From Alicyclobacillus sp. (GTDB lineage Bacteria > Bacillota > Bacilli > Alicyclobacillales > Alicyclobacillaceae), in NCBI GenBank assembly GCA_023511725.1, contig JAIMAY010000009.1, positions 1 through 64,000 on the forward strand: a stretch of 64,000 nucleotides of DNA. The letters run 5' to 3'. Of the stretch, positions 53,187 to 60,300 are shown one piece after another (within the stretch, counting starts at the first letter, position 1; every line of letters starts with the position of its first letter). A model generated the notes under the pieces. The model was given only the letters and a program-made list of their open reading frames with translations. It did no database searches and was not told the DNA's origin. Position numbers and translations under genes: made by a program.

Positions 53187-54134
53187 ATGCCTGATGTGCA
53201 TGGCTTTGAAATTGCTCACCTGGGCCACGTCGAACTGTTGACGCCCAAATTTGACGAAAGCCTGTGGTTCTTCGTGGACGTGCTCGGCATGGAGGAGGTG
53301 GCGCGGGAAGGGAAGTCCGCGTACCTGCGCTGCTGGGGCGACTACGAACGCTACTCCGTGAAGCTGACCGCGCATGAGCACGCTGGGGTCGGTCACACGG
53401 CGCTCCGCACCATGAGTCCTGAGGCGCTGGAGAGACGCGTGGCGGCGCTGCAGGCGAGCGGTGTGGAGGGTGTCTGGATCGAGGGGGATCTCGGCCATGG
53501 CCGCGCCTACCAGTTTCGGGGGCCCGATGGCCACCTGATGGAACTCTACTACGACACCGAGTACTACGAACCACCCGCGCACCTGCGACCCGGGCTCAAG
53601 AATCAACCGCAGAAGCAGACGGGCCGCGGTGTGGGGGTCAAGACGTTGGACCATATCAACTATCTCTCCTCGTATGCGGAGAAGGACGGCGAGTTTGTCG
53701 AGCGCTACCTCGGTCTGCGCCTGACGGAGCAAATCCTGCTCGACAATGGTCGTCGGCCAGGTCTCTGGTATCGGGCGACCAACAAGTCGTACGATCTCGT
53801 CTACACCCAGGACGCCACCGGCGCCCGCGGCCGCCTGCATCACATCGCCTTCCGGGTGGACTCCAATGAACTCATCTGGCGCGCGGCGGATCTGTTTGTG
53901 GACCACGGCGTGTTTATCGAGTTTGCGCCGAGCAAGCATGCCATCAACCAGACGTACTTCGTGTATGTGTACGAGCCGGGGGGCAACCGCATTGAGATCT
54001 GCAGCGGCGGCTACCTGGTGCTGGCGCCGGACTGGAAGCCCATCACCTGGACGGAGCAGGAGCGGGCGCGCGGTCAGGCGTGGGGCAACAAGACGGTGGA
54101 GAGCTTCCACACCTACGGAACGCCGGTGGTATGA
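53187..54134 (+). CDS. VOC-superfamily (type I) extradiol dioxygenase, catechol 2,3-dioxygenase-like
   Basis: A 315-residue two-domain vicinal-oxygen-chelate dioxygenase. The Fe(II) ligands in the C-terminal domain are His156 (LDHINY), His218 or His219 (LHHIAF) and Glu270 (NRIEIC), with spacing like that of catechol 2,3-dioxygenase. The N-terminal domain (IAHLGHVELLTPKFDESLWFF) is the degenerate structural copy. It starts a separate transcript after praH with its own operator-like palindrome. If catechol is the substrate, the product would feed PraB. If protocatechuate or gallate is, the product would suit the hydratase and aldolase at 56160-57706. The substrate is open. Confidence 0.88.
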   Translation: MPDVHGFEIAHLGHVELLTPKFDESLWFFVDVLGMEEVAREGKSAYLRCWGDYERYSVKLTAHEHAGVGHTALRTMSPEALERRVAALQASGVEGVWIEGDLGHGRAYQFRGPDGHLMELYYDTEYYEPPAHLRPGLKNQPQKQTGRGVGVKTLDHINYLSSYAEKDGEFVERYLGLRLTEQILLDNGRRPGLWYRATNKSYDLVYTQDATGARGRLHHIAFRVDSNELIWRAADLFVDHGVFIEFAPSKHAINQTYFVYVYEPGGNRIEICSGGYLVLAPDWKPITWTEQERARGQAWGNKTVESFHTYGTPVV

Positions 54135-54219
54135 ATCTGAAATCTACGGGACACCTGGGGTGTGAACACGAACCTATGGAACGCGTCGCGCGTGAATCTG
54201 GCAGACAGACGGTGAGGAT

Positions 54220-54873
54220 ATGGCGACAGAGCAGCAGTGGATAGGTGAACATGCCTGCTACGAACGCATCCGCGGCTGGATCATCGACGGAACCTTGCAG
54301 CCCAACGAGCATCTCGTGGAGCTGGACCTGGCGGCGCGCGTGGGGGCGAGCCGGGCGACGGTGCGGACGGTGCTGGCACGGTTGGAGCAGGAGGGGCTGG
54401 TGGTGCGCGAGCGCAACCGCGGCGCGCGCGTGCGCTTTGTCTCCCACGACGAGGCGGTGGAGATCCTCGAGGTGCGTAGGGCCATCGAGTGCCTGCTCGC
54501 CCGGTATGCGGCGTTGCGGGCGGAGGCGGGCGAGATCGAACAGATGCAGCACATCGTGCGGGAGATGCGGCGCTGTGCGGAGATGGCAGATCTGGTCAGC
54601 TACTCCACCCTCAATACGGCCCTTCACCGCGCCATCGCCGACGCGGCGCGGCACCGGACGGCGGCGAAACTGCTGGATACGCTCGGATCACAGAGTGTGC
54701 GGTATCAGTACCGGACCATCCTGGCGCCGGGGCGGCCGCCGAGATCGCTCGCAGAACACGAGGCCATTGTCGCGGCCATCGCGGCCCATGATGCCGACGC
54801 AGCCGAACAGGCCATGCGCATCCACCTGACGGGCGTGTGCGAGGCGCTGCGTAACATGAAGCCCATGCCTTGA
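54220..54873 (+). CDS. GntR-family regulator (FCD type)
   Basis: A 217-residue GntR regulator. The N-terminal winged helix (YERIRGWIIDGTLQPNEHLV; GASRATVRTVLARLEQEGLV) is followed by an all-helical FCD effector domain with metal-binding-type residues (LNTALHRAIADAA; LAEHEAIVAAIAAHD). GGTGAGGAT lies upstream of ATG 54220. It is in the same direction as the dioxygenase before and the hydrolase after it, and the ATTGTTAACAAT palindrome at 53115 is its probable operator. The effector is likely an aromatic acid or ring-cleavage product. Confidence 0.87.
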   Translation: MATEQQWIGEHACYERIRGWIIDGTLQPNEHLVELDLAARVGASRATVRTVLARLEQEGLVVRERNRGARVRFVSHDEAVEILEVRRAIECLLARYAALRAEAGEIEQMQHIVREMRRCAEMADLVSYSTLNTALHRAIADAARHRTAAKLLDTLGSQSVRYQYRTILAPGRPPRSLAEHEAIVAAIAAHDADAAEQAMRIHLTGVCEALRNMKPMP

Positions 54874-54947
54874 GCCGGTGTGCGGATGACGGGCGTGTGG
54901 TCCTAGCCCACGGTACGACCCATGTCGTGAGGAGTGTGGATCTTTTG

Positions 54948-55865
54948 ATGAACTCCCAGAGAGAGGGACTTATCCGGTTGTTGGAGGGCGTGATCGACAC
55001 CCACCTCCACATCGAACCGGATCTCATCGAGCGCAGCACGGACGACTTGTCGCTGGCGCGCCAGTTCCGAGATCTCCGCTGGCGCGGCTTCGTCCTTAAA
55101 TCCCACTATTTCCCGACGGTGGAGAGGGCGAAGGTGGTGGAGACGGCGGTGCCGGGGGTGCGTGTCATGGGCGCGGTGACGCTGAACCACACGGTCGGCG
55201 GTTTTAACCCGGTGATCCTGGATGTCGCCGGCCGCGCCGGGGCGCGGATGATTTGGCTGCCGACGGTGGACGCGCTCAATGAGGCGCCCGACAGACAGGC
55301 CGCCCGCGGCGAGCGCCACCAGCCGTTCTGGGCGCGCATCCAGGCGGAGATCCGCGCCAAGGGGCTGGCGCCGGCGCCTCTGAGTGTTTTCGACGAAGAC
55401 GGGAAGGTGCGCGAAGATGTCCGTGCCTGCCTGGCACTGGCAGCCGAGTACGACATGGCCGTCGCCACCGGCCACCTGGCGCGCGACGAGATCTTCGCCG
55501 TGGTCACCGCCGCCCGTGACGTCGGCGTCCGGCGCATCATCGTGACGCATGCGCTGTTTCCGTCCGAGGCGCTGTCCATCGAGGAGCAGGTCGAGCTGGC
55601 CGACATGGGTGCGTACATCGAGCACTGCTACACCACGTTTCACACCGGCAAATGCGCGTGGGAGACGCTGTACGCCGCCATCCGGGCGGTGGGGCCAGAG
55701 AGGACCCTTCTCTCCTCCGATCTCGGCCAGAAGTCCAACCCCGCCGTCGTCGACGGCCTGCTGGACTTCACCGCGCACCTGCTCGACGCGGGTTTCACGC
55801 CCGCTGAAGTGCGGCGCATGTGGGTTGACGTGCCGGCGTACCTCGTGGGCGAGGGAGGGGGCTGA
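54948..55865 (+). CDS. DUF6282 amidohydrolase-like protein
   Basis: A 305-residue protein of the amidohydrolase-like DUF6282 family. A DTHLHIEPD metal-binding motif is at about residues 17-25, with further histidines in LKSHYFPT, VATGHLARDE and IIVTHALFP. The start is placed at ATG 54948; GTGAGGAG is somewhat far, and TTG 54945 is possible. In this cluster it occupies the place of a lactonase such as LigI (2-pyrone-4,6-dicarboxylate hydrolase), also an amidohydrolase-fold enzyme. That role is inference. Array C follows it. Confidence 0.75.
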   Translation: MNSQREGLIRLLEGVIDTHLHIEPDLIERSTDDLSLARQFRDLRWRGFVLKSHYFPTVERAKVVETAVPGVRVMGAVTLNHTVGGFNPVILDVAGRAGARMIWLPTVDALNEAPDRQAARGERHQPFWARIQAEIRAKGLAPAPLSVFDEDGKVREDVRACLALAAEYDMAVATGHLARDEIFAVVTAARDVGVRRIIVTHALFPSEALSIEEQVELADMGAYIEHCYTTFHTGKCAWETLYAAIRAVGPERTLLSSDLGQKSNPAVVDGLLDFTAHLLDAGFTPAEVRRMWVDVPAYLVGEGGG

Positions 55866-55889
55866 CCAGTAACCCCCCGCGGCACGCCG

Positions 55890-56110
55890 GGGGGGGGGCA
55901 GCGCAATAAGGCGGAATTTCCGGCTTAACCGGCGCCAACGCGCCCCGCCCGAACGCAATAAGGCGGAATTTCCGGCTTAACCGGCGCCAACGTGCCCCGC
56001 CGGAGCGCAATAAGGCGGAATTTCCGGCTTAACTGGCGCGATCGCGCCCAGCCGGAGCGCAATAAGGCGGAATTTCCGGCTTAACTGGCGCGATCGCGCC
56101 CCCCGCCGCA
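55890..56110 (+). repeat. Tandem 52-bp hairpin repeat array C, diverged variant
   Basis: Four units have GCAATAAGG at 55903, 55955, 56007 and 56059, again exactly 52 bp apart. The stem reads TAAGGCGG with CCGGCTTA around an AATTT centre, with one mismatch, followed by GGCGCCAACGCGCC or GGCGCGATCGCGCC and CCGGAGC. The sequence differs from arrays A and B in the same way in every unit, showing local homogenisation. It fills the gap between the DUF6282 and galB-like genes. Confidence 0.93.
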
Positions 56111-56159
56111 CCCCGCAGGAGCGCGCGACGATCACACTCACCGAAAGGAGGCCAATATC

Positions 56160-57011
56160 ATGACCACCGCACCCGAATCCGGCTTCACGCAAAACCCGCA
56201 CAACCCGCACAACCCACAGCAGCCCGCGGAGCGACACGACACGCACCCCGCCAACACGCAGCCCCCTGGCACGCTGATGGTCGTCAGCGCGCACGCCGCC
56301 GATTTCGTCTGGCGTGCGGGCGGCGCCATTGCGCTATACGCGAGCCGCGGCTGGCGCGTGCGCGTGCTCTGCCTCTCGTTTGGCGAGCGCGGCGAGTCGG
56401 CGCGGCTGTGGAAGGAGGGGAAGACGCTCGAGGAGATCAAGGCCATCCGTCGTGCGGAGGCCGAGAAGGCGGCGGCCATCCTGGGCGCGGAGATCCGCTT
56501 CTTGGATGCCGGCGACTATCCGCTCGACGTGACACCGGAGTTGCGCGACGCGCTGGTGCAGGAGTTTCGCGCGAACCGCCCGGACATCATCCTCACGCAT
56601 ACGTTGCAGGACCCGTACAACGCGGACCATCCGCGCACGACGCAGCTTGTGTTGGAATGCCGCATTCTGGCGCAGGCGCACGGGTATCCGTCGCCGCATC
56701 CGGTGATTGGGGCGCCGCAGGTGTTTTTGTTCGAGCCGCATCAGCCGGAGCAGTGCGGCTTCCGGGTGGATCACCTGCTGGACATCACGCCGGTATTTGA
56801 GAAAAAGCGACAAGCCATGGAGTGCATGGCGGCGCAGGAACACCTGTGGACTTATTACTCCGATCTCGCCCGTCGCCGCGGCCTCCAAGCCGGCCGCAAC
56901 ACGGCACAGGCACACGCGACGGGGGCCGGGCAGGCGCCTGCGGCCGGCGGCACGGTGTACGCCGAGGCCTATCAGCGGGTGTATCCGACCGTCGGGGGTG
57001 AGTTCGTGTGA
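56160..57011 (+). CDS. galB: GalB-like 4-oxalomesaconate hydratase (PIG-L fold)
   Basis: A 283-residue PIG-L-fold protein. The metal motif is VVSAHAADFVWRAGG (His and Asp of the AHPDD type), followed by LCLSFGERGESARLWKEG and THTLQDPYNADHPRT. These match the hydratase branch represented by Pseudomonas GalB rather than sugar deacetylases. GAAAGGAGG precedes ATG 56160. A 39-residue N-terminal extension with tandem NPHNPHNP is unusual. It would hydrate 4-oxalomesaconate to 4-carboxy-4-hydroxy-2-oxoadipate for the next gene, whose start overlaps its stop. Confidence 0.82.
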   Translation: MTTAPESGFTQNPHNPHNPQQPAERHDTHPANTQPPGTLMVVSAHAADFVWRAGGAIALYASRGWRVRVLCLSFGERGESARLWKEGKTLEEIKAIRRAEAEKAAAILGAEIRFLDAGDYPLDVTPELRDALVQEFRANRPDIILTHTLQDPYNADHPRTTQLVLECRILAQAHGYPSPHPVIGAPQVFLFEPHQPEQCGFRVDHLLDITPVFEKKRQAMECMAAQEHLWTYYSDLARRRGLQAGRNTAQAHATGAGQAPAAGGTVYAEAYQRVYPTVGGEFV

Positions 57012-57706
57012 AGAGGAACGTGATCGTCACCGATGTACCACGTCCCGACATGGCTTTGGTGGAGCAGCTTGGGCAGTACGGATCGGCCACCGTGCACGAG
57101 GCGATGGGGCGCGACGGGCTGATGCAGCCGTACTTGCGACCCATCTATCCAGAGGCCAAGGTCGCCGGTACAGCCGTGACCGTGCGTTGCCATCCGGGCG
57201 ATAACCTGATGATCCACGCTGCCATCGAGGTCTGCCGTCCGGGTGACGTGCTGGTGGTTGTCCCCGAGGCGGAGTCCACCGATGGGATGTTCGGCGAGCT
57301 GCTCGCCACGTCCGCTCGCGCTCACGGCGTACTGGGGCTGGTCATCGACGCGGGTGTGCGCGATGTCACCGCGCTTACCGAGATGCGCTTCCCGGTCTGG
57401 TCGAAGGCCATCTCGGCGCGCGGCACCGTCAAGGCGACCCCTGGTGCGGTGAATGTGCCCGTCGTGTGCGGGGGTGTGCTGGTGCGGGCTGGGGACGCCA
57501 TCATCGCGGATGCGGACGGCATCGTCTGCGTCCCGCGAGAGGACGTGCCCGCCGTGCTGGAGAAGGCCGCTGCGCGAACCGCGAAGGAGGACGCCAACCG
57601 TGCCCGGCTTGCCGCCGGCGAATTGGGCGTGGACATCTACGGCCTGCGCGACAAGCTGAAGGCGCTGGGTGTCACCTACGTGCGCCACGACGAATGGGAG
57701 GGATGA
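57008..57706 (+). CDS. galC: 4-carboxy-4-hydroxy-2-oxoadipate aldolase (GalC/LigK-like, RraA fold)
   Basis: A 232-residue RraA-fold class II aldolase. GSATVHEAMGRDGLMQPYLR near the N-terminus, AGTAVTVRCHPGDNLMIH and the metal-binding LVIDAGVRDVTAL match CHA/HMG aldolases, which split CHA into pyruvate and oxaloacetate. The GTG start overlaps the galB-like stop (GTGA), indicating coupling. This pair is the last two steps of the protocatechuate 4,5-cleavage and gallate routes. Confidence 0.85.
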   Translation: MKRNVIVTDVPRPDMALVEQLGQYGSATVHEAMGRDGLMQPYLRPIYPEAKVAGTAVTVRCHPGDNLMIHAAIEVCRPGDVLVVVPEAESTDGMFGELLATSARAHGVLGLVIDAGVRDVTALTEMRFPVWSKAISARGTVKATPGAVNVPVVCGGVLVRAGDAIIADADGIVCVPREDVPAVLEKAAARTAKEDANRARLAAGELGVDIYGLRDKLKALGVTYVRHDEWEG

Positions 57707-57709
57707 GCG

Positions 57710-58597
57710 GTGCGCATCGGTTTCATCGGTTTCGGTGAGGCGGCATCTGCCATGGCGGCGGGGCTGGCCGAAGAGGGCGTCCGCGGCATCCTGGCGTTCG
57801 ACGTGATGCGTTCTCCGCAGATGGAAGCCCGCGCGGCTGCGGCGGGGGTGGAACTCGTTGATTCCCTTGCCGATCTCGCCCTCCGCTCCGACCTCATCCT
57901 CTCCATGGTCACGGCGGCGGTCGCCGAGCGTGTCGCCCGCGACGCCGCGCCGCACCTGCGCCCAGGCGCCATCTACGCGGACCTGAACTCGTGTTCGCCG
58001 CAGGTGAAGGCGGAGATTGGCCGGCTGCTGGCCGAACAGGCGCCGGATGCCTGCTACGCCAGCGTCGCCGTGATGTCCGCGGTACCGCCGCTGCGCCACC
58101 GCGTTCCCATGGTCGCGGACGGTCCCGGGGCTGAGCCGCTGCGTGCCGCGCTCGCGCCGTACGGGGTGCGGATCGACGTGATCAGCGGCCCACTCGGCGC
58201 GGCCGCGACGCTCAAGATGTGCCGCAGCGCCATCCTCAAGGGGATGGAGGCGCTGTTCCTGGAGGCGCTGCTCGCCGCCCAGCGCGCCGGCATCGCGGAT
58301 CAGGTCCTGGCGTCGCTGGATGCCTCGTTCCCCGACAGACCGCTCGGCCAACTCGGCGCCTACCTCGTCGAGCGCCACGGCCTCCACGCCGAGCGCCGCG
58401 CGCACGAGATGCAGGAGGCGGCGGACACACTGGCCTCCCTCGGCGTGGAGCCGCGGGTGGCGCGGGGTGCTGCGGAGCGGTTGAAGTGGTCGGCGGCGCG
58501 GTTGGCCCATGCGTCGTCGGCGGGGACGGCGGGAGCGGCGGCGGGGGCAGACAAGCCGTCGTACCTCGACGTGCTGCGCCGCGTGGACGAGGGGTGA
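57710..58597 (+). CDS. NAD(P)-binding 6-phosphogluconate-dehydrogenase-like protein (DUF1932)
   Basis: A 295-residue dehydrogenase. The N-terminal Rossmann motif is IGFIGFGEAASAMAAGL, and a helical C-terminal domain of DUF1932 type includes GAAATLKMCRSAILKGMEAL with the usual catalytic-lysine helix. GTG 57710 follows GGGAGGGATGAG, four bases after the aldolase stop. Placement with galB/galC suggests oxidation of a ring-cleavage semialdehyde (the LigC step) or reduction of a keto acid; neither is proven. It ends the unit before the IclR-type site at 58765. Confidence 0.78.
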   Translation: MRIGFIGFGEAASAMAAGLAEEGVRGILAFDVMRSPQMEARAAAAGVELVDSLADLALRSDLILSMVTAAVAERVARDAAPHLRPGAIYADLNSCSPQVKAEIGRLLAEQAPDACYASVAVMSAVPPLRHRVPMVADGPGAEPLRAALAPYGVRIDVISGPLGAAATLKMCRSAILKGMEALFLEALLAAQRAGIADQVLASLDASFPDRPLGQLGAYLVERHGLHAERRAHEMQEAADTLASLGVEPRVARGAAERLKWSAARLAHASSAGTAGAAAGADKPSYLDVLRRVDEG

Positions 58598-58764
58598 CGT
58601 GCAGGGGCCCGTCCGGTGCCGTAGTGGAAGAAACATCCGCTGCGCGGCGTGATGGCTGACCCGTGCCGGGATGGCCCGCCACCCCAGGGCGGCAGGGGCC
58701 ACCACGGAGCGGGCACGCGATCGCCGCAAGCCTTGCATGCTTGAATTAAACAAAATCTTTCTCG

Positions 58765-58818
58765 TGTTCCGAATCACGGGACACGCCAGTTCATCGGCCG
58801 CGCCTATCAAGGTATCGT
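58765..58818 (+). promoter_or_regulatory. IclR-type site and promoter of the MFS/decarboxylase unit (site 3)
   Basis: TGTTCCGAATCACGGGACA (58765-58783), centre 58774, is the third copy of the 19-mer. TATCGT (58813-58818) begins 39 bp after the centre, the same distance as at pobA and praA. This places the transporter and following genes under the same regulator. The upstream 165 bp (58600-58764) contain only GC hairpins, including CCGCTGCGCGG near 58635. Confidence 0.75.
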
Positions 58819-58837
58819 GTCCTCACAGGAGGCGTCG

Positions 58838-58969
58838 ATGGTGAGGCGCAGCGGCCCATGCGTTCCGTCTGTGAAAGCGTTTTTAATCCGTATGGACTCA
58901 AAGGGGGGTTCGCCCGAATGGAACAGAAGAAGTCGTTCTTTCGCTATGAAAACGGCGTCGTTCTCATGA
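58838..58969 (+). CDS. Possible leader ORF overlapping the MFS start
   Basis: A 43-codon reading frame starts at ATG 58838 with AGGAGG (58827-58832) at ideal spacing and ends at TGA 58967-58969, inside the MFS gene in another frame. The peptide begins MVRRSGPCVPSVKAFLIRM and resembles nothing known to me. It may serve translational coupling of the transporter or be a chance frame behind a duplicated ribosome binding site. Confidence 0.4.
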   Translation: MVRRSGPCVPSVKAFLIRMDSKGGSPEWNRRSRSFAMKTASFS

Positions 58970-60180
58970 TGTTCTTTACGTTTGGCTTCGTGTTTATGGA
59001 GCGCCTAAGCATCGTGTATCTGTTCCCGTTCATCGCGCCGGATCTGAAGCTGAACAACGCCCAGATTGGCCTCATCGCCTCGGTCCTTGCCGTGTGCTGG
59101 GCTGTCTCCGGCTTTGTGTTCGGCTCCATCTCGGACCTGGTCGGGTCCAGGAAAAAGGTGCTGCTGCCGATCACGCTCGCGTTCTCCCTGTTCTCCTTCC
59201 TGTCCGGTCTCGCTCGCAACCTCGGGCAGATGCTGCTCATCCGCGGCTTGATGGGCGTATCGGAAGGGCCGGTGCTGCCGCTCGCACAGGCGAGCGTCAT
59301 TGCAGCGTCCACGCCTCAGCGGCGCGGCTTCAACCTGGGATTTGTGCAGAGTTCGTTGGGTTTGATCGGCTCCTTCCTGACGCCGCTGATCGTCACGAAG
59401 GTTGCGACGCAGTACTCCTGGCACGACGCCTTCTACCTGGTCGGTGTGCCTGGGCTGATCATGTTCTTTATCCTGATGTTCTTCATGCGGGAGCCTAGCC
59501 GAGACTCCTCCTCCAACGCCGAAGCGGTGGAGCATACCAAGGTACGCCTGAGCGACATCGGCGCGGTGTTCCGGCATCGCAACATGTGGTTCTGTGTGTT
59601 GATTGCTATCTTCTCCATGACGTGGCTGTTCGCGTTCACCACGTTCGCACCGACATTCTTGGTCGAAGCCGGCCACTACACGCCGGACCAGATGGGTCTG
59701 ATCATGTCGGCTGTGGGTCTCGGTACGTTCGTGTGGGGCTTTGTCGGGCCGGCCATCTCCGACAAGCTCGGGCGCAAACCGACCTTGATTCTGTTCGCGT
59801 TCATCGCCTGTCTGTCACCCATCTGCCTGGCGCTCATCCATGCGTCCGTCAGCACCATGATGATCATTGGCTTCCTGACCACCGTCGGTCAGGCGGTGTT
59901 CCCGCTGTTTCTCGTGGTTGTGCCCGGTGAGTCCCTGCCGTACCGCTTGGTCGCCAGCGCGGTGGGTCTGACGCAATTCATCGGCGAGTTCGTCGGTGGT
60001 ACGTTCGCGCCGTGGCTCGGTGGCGTCGCAGCGGACCACTGGGGTCTTGTGGCGCCGATGTGGATTGCCGCGGCCGGCATGTTGATCAGCGCGCTGCTCG
60101 CCTTTGGCCTGAGGGAGACCGCGCCTGCCAAGGTTGGTCGCACTACTCCGGCAGCGCCGGAGGCCGTCACGGGTGCCTGA
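58918..60180 (+). CDS. MFS transporter, probable aromatic acid/proton symporter
   Basis: A 420-residue major facilitator protein with 12 predicted helices. The loop 2-3 motif GSISDLVGSRKKVL and its second-half counterpart GPAISDKLGRKPTL are visible. ATG 58918 has AAAGGGGGG about nine bases upstream. A longer in-frame start at 58858 has no ribosome binding site. Its promoter carries the IclR-type site shared with pobA and praA, so import of 4-hydroxybenzoate, protocatechuate or a phthalate is likely. The last 24 bp of the gene are duplicated 46 bp downstream. Confidence 0.87.
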   Translation: MEQKKSFFRYENGVVLMMFFTFGFVFMERLSIVYLFPFIAPDLKLNNAQIGLIASVLAVCWAVSGFVFGSISDLVGSRKKVLLPITLAFSLFSFLSGLARNLGQMLLIRGLMGVSEGPVLPLAQASVIAASTPQRRGFNLGFVQSSLGLIGSFLTPLIVTKVATQYSWHDAFYLVGVPGLIMFFILMFFMREPSRDSSSNAEAVEHTKVRLSDIGAVFRHRNMWFCVLIAIFSMTWLFAFTTFAPTFLVEAGHYTPDQMGLIMSAVGLGTFVWGFVGPAISDKLGRKPTLILFAFIACLSPICLALIHASVSTMMIIGFLTTVGQAVFPLFLVVVPGESLPYRLVASAVGLTQFIGEFVGGTFAPWLGGVAADHWGLVAPMWIAAAGMLISALLAFGLRETAPAKVGRTTPAAPEAVTGA

Positions 60181-60226
60181 GCGCCGGCCACACACGCAGC
60201 TACCGGAGGCCGTCACCGGCGCCTGA
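60157..60226 (+). repeat. Direct repeat of the MFS gene 3' end
   Basis: The 24 bp at 60157-60180, including the stop codon (CCGGAGGCCGTCACGGGTGC then CTGA), recur at 60203-60226 with two changes. The copies are 46 bp apart. A short tandem duplication of the gene end, followed by drift of the spacer, explains it. It has no evident function. Confidence 0.85.
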
Positions 60227-60255
60227 CCGTTCGCCGGAGGGCGGTGGAAGATGAT

Positions 60256-60279
60256 GGCCGGCCTTCTGGCCGGCCTTTT
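60256..60279 (+). terminator. Rho-independent terminator or attenuator before the second MFS gene
   Basis: GGCCGGCC (60256-60263), loop TTCT and GGCCGGCC (60268-60275) are followed by TTTT. The perfect 8-bp stem ends only about eight bases before the GAGGAGG of the next gene. It therefore terminates the first MFS transcript or attenuates readthrough into the second MFS gene, for which no separate promoter was seen. Confidence 0.8.
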
Positions 60280-60300
60280 CCAACCCGAGGAGGTATGTCC

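Noticed and set aside
56972-58810. 612-codon minus-strand frame
   Set aside because: Antisense to the GalC-like and DUF1932 genes, both with recognisable motifs and ribosome binding sites.
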